Source of the DNA: Strongylocentrotus droebachiensis
Taxonomy: Eukaryota; Echinodermata; Echinoidea; Camarodonta; Strongylocentrotidae
NCBI GenBank assembly: GCA_035222895.1
Contig: JAVYIG010000602.1
Location: forward strand, 248,001-312,000
DNA length: 64,000 nucleotides
Direction of reading: 5' to 3'
A program made the translations under genes and the position numbers. Below the pieces are notes generated by a model. That model was not told the DNA's origin. It saw only the letters and a list, made by a program, of their open reading frames with translations, and searched no databases. Numbering within the stretch: position 1 is the first letter of the stretch; each line of letters begins with the position of its first letter. Positions 24,137 through 64,000 of this stretch are shown here, piece by piece.

Positions 24137-24276
24137 ATTGGTATACTGGAGGTCGGTTGGCTTACGGGTCATTCTATATATCCTATCTTGTAATTGGTTG
24201 TCTTCGTAAGGGCCCTCTCGATTGGCCAGTAAGAGTATGTGACATTAAAGCCGTGCCGGGCGCTCGGATATTTAAG
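24137..24276 (+). promoter_or_regulatory. orphan promoter-like cluster
   Basis: Three ATTGG (inverted CCAAT) boxes at 24137, 24193 and 24221 precede an ATATTTAAG TATA-like box at 24268. The arrangement is typical of pol II promoters or LTR U3 regions. No recognised coding sequence follows; AATAAA occurs near 24999. Confidence 0.35.
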
Positions 24277-24787
24277 CGCTATGTGCATGACTTCGTTCCT
24301 GTATTAGGATGTGCTGCTGAATTCTCTCGATCTTTAGAGCCGCCCAGCCTCTGAGAGAATAGTTAATATACAATGCCATAAAATAAATGATATACCTCAC
24401 TTAAGAAATCCAGCCATCTGATTGGTCGAAATTGGAGTCGTGATTTTAGCCATTACTGTAAGGAAACGAAAAATGCCCAAACCGATTAATATAGTCAAAA
24501 AGTGACATCCCTCAAAAATTCCGGTTACCAGGAAAATAATAACATTTTGCTGCGATACCCATTGGTTTACGTGTTAAAATGCTCTTCGAGCGAGCGAGCG
24601 AGCGTGGACACCACACAGTGCTTCTTGCTAGCGATTCCCAACTGATCGAAAATGTCAGTCGATTTTCCGGCAAAGATAAACAGACAGTTTCTCAGATTTT
24701 GCGTGATGTTTTAGCCAATCTTCACTCATTTAAAGGATATATGGTTAGAACTCTTGGTAGTTTTTTGTGTCAATTTGGTATTTAACA

Positions 24788-24938
24788 GGGATATCGACTG
24801 CTTTAATATTCGAGGACTGGCTGTTTCTATACTGGCTCGCGGGAAAGTTGCATCCGCTCCTATCATGTGATAGGAGCGGATGCAACTTCCCCTTGAGCGT
24901 ATAAAAACAGCCAGTCCTCTCGTAGCAGTCGATATCTC
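24788..24938. repeat. ~75-bp-arm near-perfect inverted repeat
   Basis: Arms 24788-24865 and 24868-24938 are complementary over nearly their whole length (GATATCGACTGC, GAGGACTGGCTGTTT and GTTGCATCCGCTCCTATCA with complements) around a two-base centre. A small bulge and a few mismatches occur. It could be a MITE or a transcribed long hairpin. Confidence 0.9.
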
Positions 24939-25079
24939 TATATAATCTTCGTTTAAACTACTGGAGCTTCGGCTAAATTTGTAGCGACGTTATAAATAAT
25001 AAAGTGGACTTCAACTGTATTTCCGAGCCTGTTTCGTATTCATTTTGTTTCTGAACTCGTACTCTCTCTCTAAAAAAAA

Positions 25080-25250
25080 GGTGAATTTTCACTCTATTTT
25101 CACTTTCTTGGAAGTGACGTCCGTGGTCACTTGTTCAGGAGTGAATATCGATTGATTCAAAAGTGCTCTTTGAGAAGAAAAGATGGAATGCTTACTCTAT
25201 TTTCACAACATTTTCACTCTCCAGAGGAGTGACGTCAGTGATCACTCGAT
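25080..25250. repeat. two copies of a TTTTCACTCT..GTGACGTC block
   Basis: Two diverged direct copies near 25087-25132 and 25200-25245 share TTTTCAC, GAAGTGACGTC or GGAGTGACGTC, and GTGATCACT-type ends. Confidence 0.55.
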
Positions 25251-25430
25251 TTTTGTTATAGATAAACGAACTAATTTATCACGATTTCTTAAACCACGGT
25301 ATTAATTAAAATTGTACGATAGTACCAGTTACAGGTATTTAACAAAAGTTGTTATGGAGCTATTTATCCGGGCACAGGATTCCATTACGTTTTTGAAATG
25401 TATAGTGTACAGTACTGAAAATGAAGGAAG

Positions 25431-25662
25431 TGGATAGAGAGAGAGGGAGCGTGTGAGAGAGAGAGAGAGAGAGAGTATGGGTGACAGAGAGAGAGAGAGA
25501 GAAAGAGAGAGAAATAAATAAATAGAGAGATAGAGAGAGAGAGAGAAAGGGAAAGATAGAAAAAATGAGAAAGAGACAGCATGATAGAGTGAGAGAGAAA
25601 GAGTGAGAGAGACGGACAGACAGAGAGAAAGAAATAGAGAGAGAGAGAGCGCGCGCCTATTG
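25431..25662. repeat. (GA)n-rich low-complexity tract
   Basis: About 230 bp of imperfect GA repeats, giving spurious Ser/Leu frames on the other strand. Confidence 0.9.
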
Positions 25663-26794
25663 GAGATCAGACATACAGATAGACAGAAAGAAGAGGGAGA
25701 GGGTGGAGAAAGTGATATGGACGAGATAATACTAAAAAAGTAGGATAGATGGTAAGTAAGCCAAATTCTTCGCTTTCTAAGATTACAACTTTTCATTTTA
25801 TTTACAGTATGGGAGCAGGAAGCATGCAAACAGGGGAAATATATGAAGAGCTTAATTCCAAAAGGAGCTAAATCCACTTTTGATGAAAATAGAGTTATTG
25901 ATATCAGAACATTGTTCACTTTAGTACCCGTCTTTGAACAAAATTATTTACTTAAATTGTTGGAGCAATTATGAAAAAAATGCTTCTAATGCTTCTAATA
26001 TCACTTTTCCATAGACGCCTGTACAAAATCTGGTAAACAATGGCTTTTTTCTCCGAAGTTACAAACATGGATTTAGCTCCTTTTGGAATGAAACTCTTCA
26101 TATATTGATATATTGATGTCAAGAAACATTGTTTTATAGCTTAATTTATATCTTGACCTTGAGAGGGAGCTATTCAACATAAAGAGTTTATTATTTACAA
26201 TTTCATAACTTTAGACTCGATTTCAACCGCGACAACGATCACTGAACATTGTAGGATCGCATATGCTTCCAATGTGTTCATTTGAACCAAATTCATGACC
26301 CCATACCAAAGCTTTGTATTACCTTTAATGAATGGTGCCATATATTAAACTGTGAGTGTTTTTTCGGGGGTAACTATTGCTCATTGCGTAGTCATTTACT
26401 GGTCATTCAAATATAATCGAGCTATAATAAGTCGATGGTCAATATGGTAAAACCATGTTAGAATAAACAAAAACCGATATATGTCACACTGTCCCAAATG
26501 TGAAAGGAGGTGAAGAAGAAAAAATAAAGTAATTTTAGAATTTATCAAAAATAAGAAATTACACAAATGAGAACAGTAGTAATATCTCCTTTTTATGTTA
26601 TCATCCTTGTGTATTGTTTTAACGTATGACCTGATGGAAATTGCTATTTTCACATAGACTACAGCTCTACTTCATCATCATCATATACAGCCCTGCTGTT
26701 TAAGGCTTATTCTGTATGGGGTAAGTTTTAATGATTATATGGCGTGGTGATACAACAGTGATGTTAAACATCCACTCACGTTTTCATTTCCAGT

Positions 26795-26795
<1 letters not shown>

Positions 26796-26826
<31 letters not shown>

Positions 26827-27025
26827 TAAAGTCCACTCCAAGTTTTATTAAACCGAAAATGGAAATTCTTTTTGCCCAATTGATCGTGAGCTCGGCAGCC
26901 ACTGAGCAGCGCCAGATCGACGTTGCTCTATCCCTTTAATGTTGAACGCCAAACAAGGTAGCCGCAACTCCCGTCTTTTAACGTCATTTTGTATGACGTG
27001 GCCGGGGTTCGAACAACAATCGTGA
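26796..27025. repeat. possible SINE-like repeat with (TAA)n end
   Basis: (AAT)n at 26796-26825 adjoins a GC-richer 200-bp segment containing GGCCGGGGTTCGAAC near 27001, which resembles a tRNA-type B box. No A box was confirmed. Confidence 0.3.
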
Positions 27026-27029
27026 ACTA

Positions 27030-29270
27030 CTGAAGTATTCCCCCAAAATGCAAATCTTTAAACTTTATTATTGATATGTCAATCTAATGACCTAAATAGT
27101 TTTTTTTTCTTGTAAGGTTGAATCAAATTAACAAACTTTAAAATGAGACAGTAAAGGGGTAATGTTCATTAGTTCCAACAGAAAGAGATTGTAGGGTTAC
27201 AAAGCAAAACATTAATTGTCTTGTCATAAAAGACGTGTCTTTTTAAATATATAAACGATTTGACTTGTTCTTTTTCATTACTTTTATGTTTAATTCATGC
27301 AGATCTAAGAGGCAAGATTGAACCACATTTTGTGGTCAAGCAATTTTTATAAAATAGGTTAATTTATGTAATACAAAAGTGAATAAAGATCACGAGAGGC
27401 AACCGTAATAATTATCTCTTTCGTGATTTTAATGGAAATAAAAGATTCATGATACATATAATCCTAAACCGTTAATTCTTTTACCGTAAAATAACAAAAT
27501 AAAAATAAAATAATCATTAAAACTACATACAAACACACAACTACAGCAAGACAGAACAATATAACAACCCTTGATAGAACTTTAGAATTGGCGCAGTGCC
27601 CCACTGGCCTATTTGATATGTCAAATCATTTACAATTACTTACGACAAATATATTGCTTGAAGTGCTTTGAGAATGGTTTGTAGTATTCCATACCGTGAC
27701 TGGGTAAATATTCACAACTTTAAAATAACAAATTTTACAATAAATTTATTGCATAGTATAATATTTTTACTAAAGCTTATGGCACACAATATATTTTCTT
27801 TGATATATTCCTGGAATCAATAAAATAAAATAGAAAATTACTAATTCGTTATAAAAACGTACATATTCATTCAAAATTTAAATCCCACTTTTATATAAAT
27901 AATAAAGCTTTTCAAACGAATCGTTCATGGATAGGCAAAATAAAAGTAAAAGTTCACTCGAATATTTGGCTAAAAATTAGTTGATGTGTCATTATAATGC
28001 AGTATAATAAATTATTTGTAATCAATTATCCTCAGCTATTACATAATTATATGTGAATCAAAGCGCAATTATATCTAATTGAAAGAAAAAAAAACAGGAA
28101 ACTACATGTTTTGTAATACGAACATACAGTAAACTTGTGATATTAGAGTTAATGACCGACTACTAGTAAAACATAAGGAAGATAATCTATTGCATCTGAA
28201 ATGTCTTGGTAAATCGTACAAATGAGAAAATGCATGTTTGTCTTTTATGATCCCACTATAGTGCAAAAATTCAAAGGTATCATTATTTATCTTATTAATT
28301 TAGACATTAGAAGATACGTAGTATTCAATATCATTGAAATCACTGTCTGCGCTTCACTACTTACTTTATATTTACATACAGGGGATATAATAATTCTTAT
28401 AATCCCCGACCAAAAACCCTTAACTTCAACACTCGACCCCACATTATACGTAACGCTAACCCCAATCCAAATTTCCTAACCTTAACCCTAAAACTAACGT
28501 CAACCCAATTACAACCCTAAACTTGTAACGTTGTGAGCAAATTTCCGTTCATCATTGTGACTTATCACAATCCATCGTAATAACAGATAATAGCTTGTAA
28601 ATGAAAATGAAAATTGACACCAGCGACTATTTACTGAAATAAAACCCCGTATACAGTGTACACAGATTGCTTTTCATGGTCATACTGATTAATGATGTGT
28701 GTTTCTCTCCTCCTCCTCCTTATCGATTCAGTTACCATGCATATTGCGCGTCGTTTCTTTGTTTCAACAAATTCAACAACATCAGAGGGAAAGATATAGA
28801 CCAAGATCAAGAAGATCCACTTAATTCTTTCCTTTACAGGTTGAACATTATCATGAATTTTATCATAAAAATCACGAAATAGTCTTGGAAAATGCAAATT
28901 ACAAATAAACCACATTGACGCAGTTTGTATAAATATACCTTTTAAAGGCCCACTGCACTACTTGCAGCTACTTGCGCCCTCTATATAACAAACAATGCCT
29001 AATCGGTGACCATTGGTCCCCCATGATCCTCTTTTTCTCATGTTAACTGAGAGCTGAGTTGATGAGATAACCACCTGTCCAGTGACCTTGCAGGGCAGTC
29101 TAATCCCTCATATAAACTACGGCAGATAAGCTTTAAAGGTTATCATGATACAGGTACGTATGGAATATTTCCATGCTAAGCTACACGTTTAAAATACAAG
29201 AATATGTCTGTTAAAGTGTGACCTTCTACAATGATATAGAAACTGTGTAGAAACATACATTATTTATTGC
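27030..29270. other. intergenic AT-rich DNA, no gene seen
   Basis: A degenerate AACCCTAA-like stretch occurs at 28400-28530. Other frames are short and unconserved. Confidence 0.4.
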
Positions 29271-29271
29271 A

Positions 29272-29277
29272 TTACAT
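29272..29277 (-). terminator. possible poly(A) signal of the SUR-like gene
   Basis: AATAAA on the - strand (TTTATT on +), about 940 nt after the transporter stop codon. I saw no closer canonical hexamer, but variant signals were not searched exhaustively. Confidence 0.25.
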
Positions 29278-30213
29278 GTAACAAATAAATTCATATGACA
29301 TGTTTATCGCTCTCTCTCTCTCAATCTGTCAGAAATTTCGTAATGAGCTTGAAATGCGTTGTAAATTTGTTTCATATTAAATTGTGACATCAATAGCATG
29401 AGCAATACCATTATTAATTTAAAACATTCAATATGTCATTCTACTAACGAACCAGGTGAGGTTTAATACTGATAATAATAATGAACCTGGATTCATACAC
29501 CGCCTAATCCGAAAATCGTCTCTGTAAGCGCTTTACAGATGCTATTATACTCCAGGTCAACGGATCCATTCATACACACAATGTGCACGATCTTCATTCC
29601 CTGGGGAGTATTCAGACCATTATGGTCACCGTGAGGGCATAACTAAAGTAATTACTATCACAAAAGCTTTCATCATCCTATCAAAAGTACATGGTTACCT
29701 TGTCAGAAGAAATTCTTAATGCATTGCAGTCTGTATAGCTTTGACCAATCCAGGTTAAACAGGTATAGGGGCGCCGAATTATGAGCGCCTTAAAGGAAAC
29801 ATTATTCCCATAGATGACTGAGTTATAAACCTAATTAGATACACCATAATAGAAGGGCTCTTCATTCATCATATACGAAAACGAGAGGACCTCGTAACAT
29901 TTACATCATTTTGTTTGGCCACATACATGAAATGAAATCAAAGGAGGTAATATAAAGATACCACATTCACAAGACCCTTAACACTTAAACCATGCTTGTG
30001 CCCACGAGTGCGCTCTTTAGGTGTAAAATATATTGATAACTATACCACCTGTTGTCACCTGACCAAAGCCGCATGACATATTGACAACATATAAAATCAT
30101 TTCTACACGATACATCTCTGATTGTACTGTTAAAGAATAATATTCTTAAATTCTAATAATGTGAACAAGTGGAAGTGACATGTCGTAATCAAGCTGATGG
30201 AAATTTCGCTTAG

Positions 30214-63013
<32,800 letters not shown>

Positions 63014-63019
63014 GGTTTC

Positions 63020-63520
63020 CTGTATAAATGAAAACAACAAAAGGAGAAAGAATTGAATAACATGCACAAAAGATTTACACTTAATAAAGTGCGTATTAAA
63101 ACAAAAGTACACACTTTGATAGTATTCCCCAAAATTATAATTTCGCAATTTCTGCATGATTTGGGGGATGAAATTATGGGCGAGGGTCTATTCAGTCAGA
63201 TTACATTGAAAGTATTGACGGATTGGTCGGTTATATACCGAAAGCATGGAAAGTATGTGTACCCCTAATGAGAAATTGAGACAAAAAAAGAAATAAAGAG
63301 AGACCGAGAAAGAGAGAAACGGGAGGGGTGTTGGGAATATGGGAAATGCCAAAGATAGGACTATCCACAACACTCTCCCCTAGCATTTGTTCCCTCACGT
63401 TTCATTTCGATGCCCTTATGCCCCCTCCCCAACCCCATGACACAGATACCCCTACAATGACTGGCTCCACTCCGCGGTACACTATTAACAGGTAAGGCAT
63501 CGACAGGATTAGCAATAGGG
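63020..63520. other. 5' flank or 5'-UTR intron of the transporter
   Basis: TTTATACAG|GAAACC just upstream of the start codon looks like an acceptor, so this is probably intron. The upstream non-coding exon and promoter were not identified. Confidence 0.4.
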
Positions 63521-63527
63521 TTAGTCT

Positions 63528-63888
63528 ATACAGTGCGTCCCAGAAAAAAAAAAAAAAACCGAGAATTATCGATGTTTTATCATTACTATGTCACAATCAT
63601 AATTAATAAATGACACATATTTGTAAAGCTTAGATCCTCTTCCTTCATTTGATGCAACTCAAATGATTCATATATACGCATGAATGATTTTAAACAAAAT
63701 TGAATAAAGGGTACCAAACAGTCATTTGGCGAACGGTATGTGAATTTCAAAGAGAAAATCACATTTCTAGAAAGTTCATTTTTTTGCCCTTTCAAATGAC
63801 ACCTCAATCAGGGAAAATGAGCTAGGTATAACAAATTTCTGTTTGTTTAAAGTAATGCTTGCATTTCCATAATTTTATTAAACTAATC
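63528..63888. mobile_element. non-autonomous Tc1/mariner-like repeat, copy 2
   Basis: Starts TACAGTGCGTCCCAGAAAAA and matches the complement of 6848-7152 over about 300 bp, including AACTTTCTAGAAATRTGATT (complement) and CATCGATAATTCTCGG or its variant. The far terminus may lie beyond 63900. Confidence 0.55.
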
Positions 63889-64000
63889 CGTTCCACTGGC
63901 TGTCCGTCCTAACAACAAAGAAGACGAAAGACTTCATGCATGGCTGATCGTCAACAAAACGGAGTTTGTTGCCACGGCAGTCAGTCAGTGAAAACGAATT

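Noticed and set aside
24579-24785. 68-codon frame upstream of the long palindrome
   Set aside because: No recognised motif, starts in a GAGC repeat, and has no partner exon. Kept only as part of the surrounding locus description.
25329-25919. 196-codon Ser/Leu-rich minus-strand frame
   Set aside because: Produced by the (GA)n tract; no motif.
28390-28530. Telomere-like AACCCTAA stretch
   Set aside because: Too degenerate, with no tandem perfect hexamers; more likely chance C/A-rich sequence.
63014-63157. Upstream in-frame ATG extending the transporter N-terminus by 48 residues
   Set aside because: An acceptor TTTATACAG lies just before GAAACCATGG, and the TMD0 homology begins at the downstream Met.

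Overview
The window is genomic DNA from an animal. Both genes are split into many small exons with GT-AG introns. The background is AT-rich and crowded with microsatellites, long poly-G/poly-C runs, MITE-like elements, and CR1/L2-type LINE, mariner and Crypton remnants. The sulfonylurea-receptor gene (ABCC8/9 type, with a TMD0 domain) plus this repeat mix suggests an invertebrate deuterostome, most likely an echinoderm such as a sea urchin. That assignment is an inference from gene content and repeat style, not a proven identification.

Layout: 1-2400 is repeat-rich upstream DNA. It has CpG-dense blocks, three tandem hairpin units at 889-1080, and a pyrimidine-rich minisatellite just upstream of the first gene. 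From 2520 to 21338 on the + strand lies a complete 12-exon folylpolyglutamate synthase gene (FPGS, 562 residues). Its fifth intron is 9.2 kb long and packed with repeats lying between two inverted copies of one short element. From 21.4 to 30.2 kb is the tail-to-tail intergenic region. It holds two strong hairpins (50 bp and about 150 bp), a cluster of ATTGG boxes with a TATA-like box, a long GA tract and diverged duplications. From 63013 down to 30214 on the - strand lies a complete 31-exon sulfonylurea-receptor-like ABC transporter (1568 residues, order TMD0-L0-TMD1-NBD1-linker-TMD2-NBD2). All splice phases agree from start codon to stop codon. The last kilobase is its 5' flank.

The transporter introns hold most of the recognisable transposons. 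These are a dead Crypton tyrosine recombinase (42.4-43.8 kb), the endonuclease half of a CR1/L2-type LINE that was itself hit by two later insertions (50.3-53.3 kb), a TIR-flanked fossil mariner (58.1-58.8 kb), the reverse-transcriptase tail of another LINE (59.4-60.1 kb), a hAT-like MITE with an 8-bp target duplication (36.7-37.1 kb) and foldback elements.

The two genes have no obvious functional link. FPGS adds glutamates to folates in the cytosol. The transporter is of the kind that acts as the regulatory subunit of ATP-sensitive K+ channels. No tRNA, rRNA or CRISPR array was recognised.
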